A stretch of DNA of 64,000 nucleotides from Umezawaea sp049997955. GTDB lineage: Bacteria; Actinomycetota; Actinomycetes; Mycobacteriales; Pseudonocardiaceae. The translations under genes were made by a program, and so were the position numbers. The stretch lies in NCBI GenBank assembly GCA_049997955.1, contig JAEBDY010000005.1:485924-549923 (forward strand). The letters are read 5' to 3'. Below, one piece after another: positions 34,904-42,855 of the stretch; within the stretch, counting starts at the first letter, position 1, and every line of letters begins with the position of its first letter. Under the pieces are notes generated by a model, which was given only the letters and a program-made list of their open reading frames with translations, made no database searches and had not been told where the DNA came from.

Positions 34904-36433
34904 ATGGCAGACGACATCCTGCGCATGCGGGGGATCACCAAGACCTTCCCCGGCGTCAAGGCGCTCCAGGACGTGGCGCTGTCCGTGCGCCGCGGCGAGA
35001 TCCACGCGGTCTGCGGCGAGAACGGCGCGGGCAAGTCCACGCTGATGAAGGTCCTGTCCGGGGTGTACCCGCACGGCTCCTACGACGGTGAGATCACCTT
35101 CGACGGGGAGCCGTGCGAGTTCTCCGGGATCAACGACAGCGAGCGCCGCGGGATCGTGATCATCCACCAGGAGCTGGCGCTGTGCCCGCAGCTCTCGATC
35201 GCGGAGAACCTGTTCCTGGGCAACGAGCTGTCGCACCGCGGGCTGATCGACTGGAACCGCACCAACCACGCGGCCGCGGAACTGCTGGACCGGGTCGGGC
35301 TGCGGGAGAACCCGACCACGCCCGTGATCGACATCGGTGTGGGCAAGCAGCAGTTGGTGGAGATCGCCAAAGCGCTGTCCAAGGAGGTGCGGCTGCTCAT
35401 CCTCGACGAGCCGACCGCCGCGCTCAACGACGAGGACTCCGCGCACCTGCTCGACCTGCTGCGCGGACTGCGCGAGCAGGGCATCACCTGCGTGATCATC
35501 TCGCACAAGCTCAACGAGATCGCCGCCATCGCCGACTCCATCACGATCCTGCGCGACGGCAGGACGATCGAGACGCTGGACATGGTCACCGACGACGTGA
35601 CCGAGGCCCGGATCATCTCCGGCATGGTCGGCCGCGACCTGTCCGACCGCTTCCCGCCGCACACGCCGAACATCGGTGACGAGGTGCTGCGCATCGAGGA
35701 CTGGACGGTGCACAGCCCGACCCAGCGCGGCCGGGTCGTCGTGTCCGGTGCGAACCTGGTGCTGCGCCGCGGCGAGATCGTCGGGCTGGCCGGGCTCATG
35801 GGCGCGGGCCGCACCGAACTGGCCATGAGCGTGTTCGGCCGCGCCTACGGCAAGGACATCTCCGGTCGGATCTTCAAGAACGGCCGGGAGATCAGCGTCC
35901 GGTCGGTGCGCGACGCGATCCGGCACGGCATCGCCTACGTCACCGAGGACCGCAAGCGGTACGGGCTCAACCTCATCGAGGACATCAAGCGCAACGTCTC
36001 CGCGGCGGGCCTCGGCAAGCTCGCCAGACGCGGGTGGGTCAACGAGAACGAGGAGCAGCGCGTCGCCGAGGGGTTCCGGCGCAGCATGAACATCAAGGCC
36101 CCCACCGTGGCGAGCACCACCGGCACGCTCAGCGGCGGCAACCAGCAGAAGGTCGTGCTGTCCAAGTGGATCTTCACCGATCCGGACGTGCTGATCCTCG
36201 ACGAGCCGACCCGCGGCATCGACGTCGGGGCCAAGTACGAGATCTACACGATCGTCAACAAGCTCGCGGACGAGGGCAAAGCGGTGCTGGTGATCTCCTC
36301 GGAGCTGCCCGAGCTGCTGGGTCTGTGCGACCGCGTCTACGCGCTGTCCGCCGGGCGGATCACCGGCGAGGTCGACCGGGCCGACGCGACCCAGGAACGC
36401 CTCATGCAGTTCATGACCAAGGGACAGGAGTAG
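34904..36433 (+). CDS. Sugar ABC transporter, double ATP-binding protein (MmsA/GguA-like)
   Basis: 509 residues with two ABC domains in tandem. The first has Walker A GENGAGKST (residues 38-46), Walker B LLILDEPTAAL and the Q-loop region IIHQELALCPQ. The second has GLMGAGRTELAMSVFG as its Walker A, signature LSGGNQQKVVLSKWI, and Walker B VLILDEPTRGIDVGAKYEIY. The second P-loop is the degenerate type usual in this family. It energises import by the downstream permease. The ATG at 34904 has GAAGGGA upstream; the permease starts four bases after its stop. Confidence 0.94.
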   Translation: MADDILRMRGITKTFPGVKALQDVALSVRRGEIHAVCGENGAGKSTLMKVLSGVYPHGSYDGEITFDGEPCEFSGINDSERRGIVIIHQELALCPQLSIAENLFLGNELSHRGLIDWNRTNHAAAELLDRVGLRENPTTPVIDIGVGKQQLVEIAKALSKEVRLLILDEPTAALNDEDSAHLLDLLRGLREQGITCVIISHKLNEIAAIADSITILRDGRTIETLDMVTDDVTEARIISGMVGRDLSDRFPPHTPNIGDEVLRIEDWTVHSPTQRGRVVVSGANLVLRRGEIVGLAGLMGAGRTELAMSVFGRAYGKDISGRIFKNGREISVRSVRDAIRHGIAYVTEDRKRYGLNLIEDIKRNVSAAGLGKLARRGWVNENEEQRVAEGFRRSMNIKAPTVASTTGTLSGGNQQKVVLSKWIFTDPDVLILDEPTRGIDVGAKYEIYTIVNKLADEGKAVLVISSELPELLGLCDRVYALSAGRITGEVDRADATQERLMQFMTKGQE

Positions 36434-36437
36434 CGCC

Positions 36438-37679
36438 ATGACCAGCACCGCGCCCACGGACGCCGAAGTCCCCGCCGTCCAAGGGGGACGAACGCCACCG
36501 ACGCCGCGCCGGTTCTCCGTCAACCTCCGGCAGAGCGGCATCTACGTCGCGTTCGGGCTGATCGTCGCGCTGTTCACCGTCCTCACCGACGGTGCGCTCC
36601 TCCAGCCGCAGAACATCTCCAACATCATCGTGCAGAACTCCTACGTCCTGATCCTCGCGATCGGGATGATCCTGATCATCATCGCCGGGCACATCGACCT
36701 GTCCGTGGGCTCGGTGGTGGCGGTGACCGGCGCGATCTGCGCGGTGCTCACGGTGGACATGGGCCTGCCGTGGCCGCTCGCCGTGCTGATCACCCTGGTC
36801 GCGGGTGCCGCGATCGGCGCGTGGCAGGGCTACTGGGTCGCCTACTTCGGCATCCCGGCGTTCATCGTGACGCTGGCGGGCATGCTCGTGTTCCGGGCGC
36901 TCACCCTCACGGTGCTGGGCAACCAGGGCATCGGCCCGTTCCCCGACCAGATCCGCACGCTGTCCAACGGCTTCATCGAGGGGTTCCTCGGCAACATCGG
37001 CCTGGGCCCGCTGGGCGGGGCCGACCTGTTCACGCTGCTCGCGGGCATCGTCGTGGTCGTCGGCATCGCGTTCACCCAGTGGCGCTCGCGCCAGGGCCGC
37101 ATCGGCTACGGCCAGGTCGTCGACCCGTTCCCGCTCTTCGTGCTGCGCATCGCCGCGGCCGCCCTCGTCGTGCTGGCGGTCATCGTCCAGCTGGCCCGGT
37201 TCAAGAACCTGCCGTGGGTGCTCGTGCTGCTGGCCGCGCTGGTGCTGGGCTACTCGCTGCTCACCAACCGCGCCGTGTTCGGCCGTCGCATCTACGCCAT
37301 CGGCGGCAACCTCCAAGCCGCCACGCTGTCCGGTGTGAAGGTCAAGTCGGTCACGTTCTGGATCTTCGTCAACATGGGCGTGCTGGCCGCGCTCGCGGGC
37401 GTGATCTTCGCGGGCAGGCTCAACCAGGCCGGACCGACGGCGGGCAACGCCTTCGAGCTCGACGCCATCGCGGCGGCGTTCATCGGCGGCGCGGCCGTGC
37501 AGGGCGGTGTCGGCAAGGTGGTCGGCGCCATCACCGGCGGCCTGATCATGGCGGTCATCAACAACGGCATGTCCCTGATCGGGGCTCCCAGCCAACAGGT
37601 GATGCTGGTCAAGGGTCTCGTGCTGCTCGCGGCCGTGGCTTACGACGTGTGGACCAAGCGGCGGTCCGGCGTTCGCTAG
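36438..37679 (+). CDS. Sugar ABC transporter permease (MmsB/GguB-like)
   Basis: 413 residues with about ten hydrophobic helices. The family signature is seen in IIIAGHIDLSVGSVVAVTGA, GIPAFIVTLAGMLVFRAL, and the C-terminal GKVVGAITGGLIMAVINNGM. A characteristic cytosolic loop IYAIGGNLQAATLSGVKVK contacts the ATPase. It is longer than E. coli XylH-type relatives only by its N-terminal tail. It is the last gene of the arabinose locus; its stop is about 40 bp before the TspO-like gene, and no hairpin lies between them. Confidence 0.94.
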   Translation: MTSTAPTDAEVPAVQGGRTPPTPRRFSVNLRQSGIYVAFGLIVALFTVLTDGALLQPQNISNIIVQNSYVLILAIGMILIIIAGHIDLSVGSVVAVTGAICAVLTVDMGLPWPLAVLITLVAGAAIGAWQGYWVAYFGIPAFIVTLAGMLVFRALTLTVLGNQGIGPFPDQIRTLSNGFIEGFLGNIGLGPLGGADLFTLLAGIVVVVGIAFTQWRSRQGRIGYGQVVDPFPLFVLRIAAAALVVLAVIVQLARFKNLPWVLVLLAALVLGYSLLTNRAVFGRRIYAIGGNLQAATLSGVKVKSVTFWIFVNMGVLAALAGVIFAGRLNQAGPTAGNAFELDAIAAAFIGGAAVQGGVGKVVGAITGGLIMAVINNGMSLIGAPSQQVMLVKGLVLLAAVAYDVWTKRRSGVR

Positions 37680-37719
37680 CCGTCGTGCGGGGCGGCGGTC
37701 CCACCCTTACCGTCGAGTG

Positions 37720-38199
37720 ATGACCGACCTCTCCGCACGACGCGCGCACCCGATCGCCGGACTGGCCGTCTTCGCGGTGGCCGTCGCCGCCGTCGCCGTG
37801 ATCGGCTCGCTGTCCGCCGTGTCGGCGGCCTCGGACTACGCGGCGCTCCGGCAACCCTCGTGGGCGCCGCCGTCCTGGCTGTTCGGTCCGGTGTGGACGA
37901 CCCTGTACGTGATGATCGCCTTCTCCGGCTGGCTCGCCTGGCGGGCGGGGGCACGGCGCGAGCTGGTGCTGTTCGGCGCGCAGCTCGTGCTGAACGCGCT
38001 GTGGACGCCGCTGTTCTTCGCCGCGGGCCAGTTCGGGTTGGCGCTGGTGGACATCGTGCTGCTGCTGGCGAGCATCGTGGCGCTGATCGTCGTGTTCGCC
38101 CGCCGCAGCCGCTTGGCCGCCGGGCTGCTCGTGCCGTACCTGCTGTGGGTCGGGTTCGCGACGGCGCTCAACGCGAGCATCTGGTCGGCGAACACCTGA
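37720..38199 (+). CDS. TspO/MBR-family membrane protein
   Basis: 159 residues with five hydrophobic helices. It has the Trp/Pro-rich family pattern LRQPSWAPPSWLFGPVWTTLYVMIAFSGW (split by helix 1 and 2), FGAQLVLNALWTPLFF, and LLVPYLLWVGFATALNASIW near the C-terminus. TspO proteins bind tetrapyrroles and take part in oxidative stress signalling. ATG 37720 is used; an overlapping GTG at 37717 is possible. A hairpin at 38224-38249 follows. The gene is not obviously connected with the arabinose transporter in front of it. Confidence 0.9.
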   Translation: MTDLSARRAHPIAGLAVFAVAVAAVAVIGSLSAVSAASDYAALRQPSWAPPSWLFGPVWTTLYVMIAFSGWLAWRAGARRELVLFGAQLVLNALWTPLFFAAGQFGLALVDIVLLLASIVALIVVFARRSRLAAGLLVPYLLWVGFATALNASIWSANT

Positions 38200-38223
38200 G
38201 GCCTCAGAAGAGGCAGCACCCGC

Positions 38224-38249
38224 CCGGCTGGTCGTAGGCGACCAGCCGG
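38224..38249. terminator. Terminator after the TspO-like gene
   Basis: CCGGCTGGTCG and CGACCAGCCGG form an 11-bp perfect stem with loop TAGG, 25 bases after the stop codon. It is a likely end of the rightward transcription unit. Confidence 0.65.
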
Positions 38250-38317
38250 TACGGAGGCGAGGTCGTGGTCGTCCGGGACGTCCTGCCGGGCGAACCAGGG
38301 CCCGTGGCTTCACCTAC

Positions 38318-38522
38318 GTGCCCAGACCGCTCAAGTTCGGCAGGCCCGCGGGCAACCTGTTCGGCATGGATCCCGCGCTGGTGCCGTACGACGACATGAG
38401 GGAATACCGGGCGAAGTACGGGTACGGGAACTTCGCCCGCGACCTGTACCCCGACGACCTGGACGTGTCGCTGCCCGCGTCACCGCCGAACCCCAACACG
38501 GCGATCCGCCACCGTGGATTCA
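38318..38522 (+). pseudogene. Possible remnant or small hypothetical ORF
   Basis: Between the TspO terminator and argS an ORF reads FGRPAGNLFGMDPALVPYDD and on through YRAKYGYGNFARDLYPDDLD. It has sensible composition but no ribosome-binding site, and no match is recognised. The 60 bases before it read GGEVVVVRDVLPGEPG in another frame, which suggests an older gene broken by a frameshift. The open frame continues beyond 38522 into the argS terminator, so its true end is uncertain. It may also be non-coding. Confidence 0.35.
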
Positions 38523-38558
38523 CCGCGGTCCGGTCCCCGATCGGGAACCGGACCGCGG
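38523..38558. terminator. Terminator of argS
   Basis: Inverted repeat with 17-base arms (CCGCGGTCCGGT... at 38523 and its complement ending at 38558), one mismatch and a very small loop. It lies eight bases past the argS stop (read leftward). Confidence 0.65.
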
Positions 38559-38566
38559 CGGGCCCG

Positions 38567-40309
38567 CTAGAGGCGCTCGGGGGCGTCGATGCCGAGCAGC
38601 GACAGGCCGAGCACCAGCACCCGTGACGTGAGCTGGGCGAGCACCAGCCTGGACTCGCGGGCTTCCGGACCGGTGCCCTCCTTGAGGATCGGGCAGCTGT
38701 CGTAGAACGTGGTGAACGTGCTGGCCGTCTCGAACAGGTAGGTGCTCAGCTTGTGCGGCGCGTACGCCTCGACGGCGGCGTCGATCGCGGCCGGGAAACC
38801 GAGCAGCTTCACCACGAGCGCGCGTTCGGCTGGTTCGGTCAGCACCACGGGCGCGCCGGGGGAGGGGACCTCGCCCGCCTTCACCAGGATCGAGCGGATG
38901 CGGGCGTTGGCGTACTGGAGGTACACCGAGGTGTTGCCCTCCTTGGCCAGCATCTTCTCCCACGTGAACACGTAGTCGCGCTCGCGGTCGTTGGACAGGT
39001 CCGCGTACTTCACCGCGCCGATGCCCACGACCTTCGCCAGGCGGGCCTGTTCCTCGGCGTCGAACGCGGTGCGCTCGGCGATCACCGCGGCGGCGTGGTC
39101 GACGGCCTCGGTCAGCAGGTCGACGAGCTTGAGCGTCCCGCCTGCCCGTGACCGGATGGTCTTGCCGTCCTCGCCGAGGATCGAGCCGAAGCCGATGTGC
39201 TCGGCGTGCTGGTCGGTGAGGTAGCCCGCCTGCCGCGCGGCGGCGAACACCATCGTGAAGTGCTGCGCCTGCGGGGTTCCGACGACGTAGAGCAGGTCGG
39301 TCACCTCGCGTTCGCGGACCCAGTACCGGATCGTCGCGAGGTCCGTGCTGGCGTAGTTGTAGCCGCCGTCGCTCTTGCGGATGATCAGCGGCAGCCGGTC
39401 GCCCTCGCGGTTGCTGAAGCCGGGCGGGAACACGCACAGCGCGCCGTCGCTGACCTCGGTCAGCCCCTTGGCCTCCAGCTCCGCGACGGTGTCGGCGAGG
39501 TACGGGTTGTAGAAGCTCTCGCCGTACACGTCCTCCGGCGTGAGCCCGATGCCGAGCAGCCCGTAAACCTTCTCGAAGTGCCGCGTCGACTCCTCCACGA
39601 GCCCGCGCCACAGCGCCAGCGTCTCCTCGTCACCGCCCTGGAGCGCGACCACCCGCTCCCGCGCCCGCTCCACGAAGTCCGGGTCGGCGTCGAACTTCTT
39701 GCGCGCGGCGACGTAGAACCCGTTGAGGTCGCTGATCGAGTGCGACCCGGTGTCCGCCTTCCAGCCCTCGTCCACCAGGTGCTCGATGAGCATCCCGAAC
39801 GGCGTGCCCCAGTCGCCGAGGTGGTTGTGCGGGATCACCTCGTGGCCCGCGAACCGCAGCAGCCGCATGACCGCGTCACCGATGATCGAGGACCGCAGGT
39901 GCCCGACGTGCATCTCCTTGGCCACGTTGGGGCTCGACAGGTCGATCGCCACCCGGCGCGGCGCGTCCGTCGACGCGACCCCGAGCCGGTCGTCACCGAG
40001 CAGCCCGGCCGCCTGCTCCTGGAGCCAGTCCCGCCGCAGCACCAGGTTCACGAACCCCGGACCGGCGATCTCGGGGTCCTCCACCAGGTCCGCGGAGTCG
40101 AGGTGCTCGACCACGGCCTGGGCCACGTCGCGCGGCGACCTCTTCACGGTCTTGGCGAGGCTCATGGCCACGTTGCACTGGTAGTCGACACCCTCGCGGG
40201 TGGAGGGTCGCACGAGCGCCTCGGCCGGGGTGATGTCCACACCCAGGGACGCGCGCAGCGCTACCGCCACCCTGCGTCCCAGTTCCACTCCGACGTCACC
40301 CTGCAACAC
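38567..40309 (-). CDS. argS: Arginyl-tRNA synthetase
   Basis: 580 residues of class I aminoacyl-tRNA synthetase. An N-terminal additional domain precedes the catalytic core. The HIGH motif appears as HVGHLRSSIIGD within SSPNVAKEMHVGHLRSS, and GDWGTPFGMLIEHL is diagnostic for ArgS. There is no classical KMSKS; EDGKTIRSRAG takes its place, as in many ArgS enzymes. The C-terminal anticodon-binding DALR domain ends RVLVLGLSLLGIDAPERL. GGAGG lies seven bases before the GTG at 40309. It is 61 bp downstream of the NlpC/P60 gene on the same strand. Confidence 0.96.
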   Translation of the reverse strand: MLQGDVGVELGRRVAVALRASLGVDITPAEALVRPSTREGVDYQCNVAMSLAKTVKRSPRDVAQAVVEHLDSADLVEDPEIAGPGFVNLVLRRDWLQEQAAGLLGDDRLGVASTDAPRRVAIDLSSPNVAKEMHVGHLRSSIIGDAVMRLLRFAGHEVIPHNHLGDWGTPFGMLIEHLVDEGWKADTGSHSISDLNGFYVAARKKFDADPDFVERARERVVALQGGDEETLALWRGLVEESTRHFEKVYGLLGIGLTPEDVYGESFYNPYLADTVAELEAKGLTEVSDGALCVFPPGFSNREGDRLPLIIRKSDGGYNYASTDLATIRYWVREREVTDLLYVVGTPQAQHFTMVFAAARQAGYLTDQHAEHIGFGSILGEDGKTIRSRAGGTLKLVDLLTEAVDHAAAVIAERTAFDAEEQARLAKVVGIGAVKYADLSNDRERDYVFTWEKMLAKEGNTSVYLQYANARIRSILVKAGEVPSPGAPVVLTEPAERALVVKLLGFPAAIDAAVEAYAPHKLSTYLFETASTFTTFYDSCPILKEGTGPEARESRLVLAQLTSRVLVLGLSLLGIDAPERL

Positions 40310-40370
40310 AGCTGGACCTCCAGGCTCGTATCAGTCCGGCCCAGTATCCAGCCCGTGGGAAACGGGTTCG

Positions 40371-41723
40371 TCAGCCCGCCACCCGGCGGATCGTCGCGAC
40401 CGGGCCGATGGCGTCGATGGGGGACACCTTGACGACCTCGCCCGAGGTCGGCGCGTGCACCGCGTAGGTGCTGTCGATCGCCATCGCCACGTGCCCGAGG
40501 TCGGCGCGGTAGAGGATGAGGTCGCCTGCCTTGACCTGGTCGCGCGGCACGGCGGTGCCGATCAGGGCCTGCGTGTACGTGACGCGCGGGATGGTCACGC
40601 CCGCCGCCCGGTACGCGGTCTGCATGAGGCCGGAGCAGTCGTAGGTGGCCGGGCCGACAGCGCCCCACACGTACGGCTTGCCCAGCTCGCCGAGCGCGAA
40701 CCGGAGCGCGTCACCCGCGGCGCCCGCGGGGATGTTGGGGTTGACCGACGGTCCGGTCCCGGACAGCCGGGCCAGGTCGGTCGGGGCGAGCGCGCCCAGT
40801 GCCTGCCGCACCTCGCCCGTCTTGCCGTCCAGACCCGCCCTGCGCTGGTCGGCCAGCACCACGGCCGCGGTCGCCTCGTCCGCCAACTCCTGGGCGTTGA
40901 CGCGGTCCTCCTCGGCCTTTTTGCTGGTGGCCTCGACCGCGGTGCGGGCCTCCTCGGCCTTCTTCTGCGCGGCGGTCGCGTCGTCGGCGGCCTTCTGCGC
41001 GGTCGCGACCATGTCGCCGTGCCGCTCGGCGTAGACGTCCATGATCATCGCCGCGTCGAGGTACTCCTCGGGCGACTCGCTGCTGAACACCGCGGCCAGC
41101 CCGTTGAGCCGCAGGCCCTTGAACGTGATCTCCACCAGGCTGTCGACCTCGGCCTGCAACGTCGTGGCCAGCGCCTTCGACTCCTGCTGGATGGTCTTCG
41201 CCTTGCCCTCGGCGACCACGGCGTCGTCGGCGGCCTTCTTCGAGGCGGCCGCGTCGGTCGTCGCCTTCTCGGCGGCGGCGCGCTTGTCGATCAGGTCCTG
41301 CTGCGCGCTCAGCGCGTCCTGGTTGGCGAGCGCGGCGGCCTGGCTCAGCTCCAGGTACCGGGTCATCTCCGCCGAGTTGGGCACGGTCGGCGAGTTCGGG
41401 AGGGTCGGCGTCGGCGTGGGCAGCGCGGACGACGACGAGGATGAGGATGAGGAGGACGACGGCGGCGCGGTGGTGGTCGAACTCCCCGACGAGGGCGGCG
41501 CGGTGGTCTTCGTCGTGCTCGGGGGGACCGTGGTCGTCGGCGTCAGCGTCGCCGTGGTGGTCGTGGTCGTCACCGGTGGTGGAGTGGTCGTGGTCGTCGC
41601 CGGTGGAGGCGTCGTGGTCGTGGTCGTGGGAGCCGCCGAGGACGGGTCCGGTTGGGCCACGGACGCGGGAGCTCCGCTCGTGAGCACCACGGCGACCACG
41701 ACCACCACGACAAGACCACGCAT
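40371..41723 (-). CDS. Secreted NlpC/P60 peptidoglycan hydrolase with coiled coil
   Basis: 450 residues. A signal peptide (MRGLVVVVVVAVVLTSGAPA) leads into a Pro/Thr/Ser-rich low-complexity segment of about 90 residues that includes Thr and Ser runs. An alpha-helical coiled coil of about 190 residues (AAEKATTDAAASKKAADDAV type) follows. The C-terminal NlpC/P60 domain starts near residue 335: GKPYVWGAVGPATYDCSGLM holds the catalytic Cys, DLGHVAMAID the His, and YAVHAP the third residue. It is a predicted D,L-endopeptidase of the RipA type, acting in cell-wall remodelling. ATG 41723 has GGAGGG nine bases upstream; ATG 41732 is an alternative. Confidence 0.92.
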   Translation of the reverse strand: MRGLVVVVVVAVVLTSGAPASVAQPDPSSAAPTTTTTTPPPATTTTTPPPVTTTTTTATLTPTTTVPPSTTKTTAPPSSGSSTTTAPPSSSSSSSSSSSALPTPTPTLPNSPTVPNSAEMTRYLELSQAAALANQDALSAQQDLIDKRAAAEKATTDAAASKKAADDAVVAEGKAKTIQQESKALATTLQAEVDSLVEITFKGLRLNGLAAVFSSESPEEYLDAAMIMDVYAERHGDMVATAQKAADDATAAQKKAEEARTAVEATSKKAEEDRVNAQELADEATAAVVLADQRRAGLDGKTGEVRQALGALAPTDLARLSGTGPSVNPNIPAGAAGDALRFALGELGKPYVWGAVGPATYDCSGLMQTAYRAAGVTIPRVTYTQALIGTAVPRDQVKAGDLILYRADLGHVAMAIDSTYAVHAPTSGEVVKVSPIDAIGPVATIRRVAG

Positions 41724-41925
41724 GTACGCCATCCCTCCTAGCACACCGCGAACTACCACCACTGTGTCACGGTGAGTGGTCAATTTGGCGTAAGGCGGAG
41801 GGGAAAATCCACAGCGAAGTGCGGAAACGGGGGATGAACTGACCGGTTCGCGTCACGGGAAGCGACGGATCCACACTTTCGGGGGGTGGCGGTGAACCCC
41901 TCACACCACCGCCACCACCTGCGGA

Positions 41926-42756
41926 TCAGCCGCTCCGGCGGGCCGTGAGGACGAGGTACTCCCAGTCCATCACCGTCGATCCGGTGCCGTGGTCGTGCCG
42001 CCTGCCGAGATCGGCCAGCACGTGGTCCAACTCGGCCACCCGCGCGGGGTCGTCAGCGATGTTCCGGTACACCGCGATGGTCGGCCCGTAGTTGGCCTTG
42101 AAGTAGTCGCGGAACGCCTCCGGGCTCGCGAAGCAGTCGACCCGCAGGGTCTGCCTGCGCGTCACGAGGTCGGTGACGCGGTCGCCGAGCAGCGTGGTGA
42201 CGTGCTCCTCGTCGCCCCACAGCGGCGGCGGCTGCGCACCGGGGGGAGGCGGCGCGGCGAACGGCTTCATGGCCGCGAACATCCGGCCGATGAACCCCTC
42301 GGGCGTCCAGTTCACCAGCGCGATCGTGCCACCGGGACGGCAGACGCGGACCAGCTCGTCGGCGCTCGCCTGGTGGTGCGGGGCGAACATGACCCCGACG
42401 CAGGACAGCACCGCGTCGAACTCGCCGTCGTCGAACGGCAGCGCCTCGGCGTCCGCCTCGCACCACTCCACGTCGGCGCCCCGCTGCTCGGCCGCCAGCC
42501 TGCCGTTCTCCAGCAGATCGGGAGTGAGGTCGCTCGCCACGACCCGAGCGCCCGCCAGCGCCGCCGGGATGGCCGCGTTGCCGCTGCCCGCCGCGACGTC
42601 CAGCACCCGGTCACCCGGTCCGACGCCGCTCGCGGCGACCAGCGTGGTGCCCAGCTCGGGGATGACCTCGGTGGCCACGGCGGGGTAGTCGCCCAGCGCC
42701 CACAGGGCCCGGTGCTTCGCTTTGAGCGCCTGGTCGGCGCCGATGATGTCGCTCAT
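41926..42756 (-). CDS. Class I SAM-dependent methyltransferase
   Basis: 276 residues. The SAM-binding motif I is VLDVAAGSGNAAIPAAL near 51-67. CEADAEALPFDDGEFDAVLS contains motifs II/III, and ELVRVCRPGGTIALVNW follows, which is typical of UbiE/menaquinone-type methyltransferases. The C-terminal part is variable, so the substrate cannot be named. GAGGAGTGAGGACA precedes the ATG at 42756. It is divergent from the HTH-ATPase regulator at 42856 with 99 bp between them. Confidence 0.9.
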   Translation of the reverse strand: MSDIIGADQALKAKHRALWALGDYPAVATEVIPELGTTLVAASGVGPGDRVLDVAAGSGNAAIPAALAGARVVASDLTPDLLENGRLAAEQRGADVEWCEADAEALPFDDGEFDAVLSCVGVMFAPHHQASADELVRVCRPGGTIALVNWTPEGFIGRMFAAMKPFAAPPPPGAQPPPLWGDEEHVTTLLGDRVTDLVTRRQTLRVDCFASPEAFRDYFKANYGPTIAVYRNIADDPARVAELDHVLADLGRRHDHGTGSTVMDWEYLVLTARRSG

Positions 42757-42855
42757 TGTCCTCACTCCTCGGTCGGCTGCGGATGCGATTCACCATGCGC
42801 GCGCCGAACCCGAAAGGCATCCGTGCCGCACACTGATTTTTCGTAGGCTGTCACC

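Noticed and set aside
40310..40370. tRNA gene before argS
   Set aside because: No cloverleaf or TpsiC arm (GGTTCGA type) could be assembled in the 61-bp gap.
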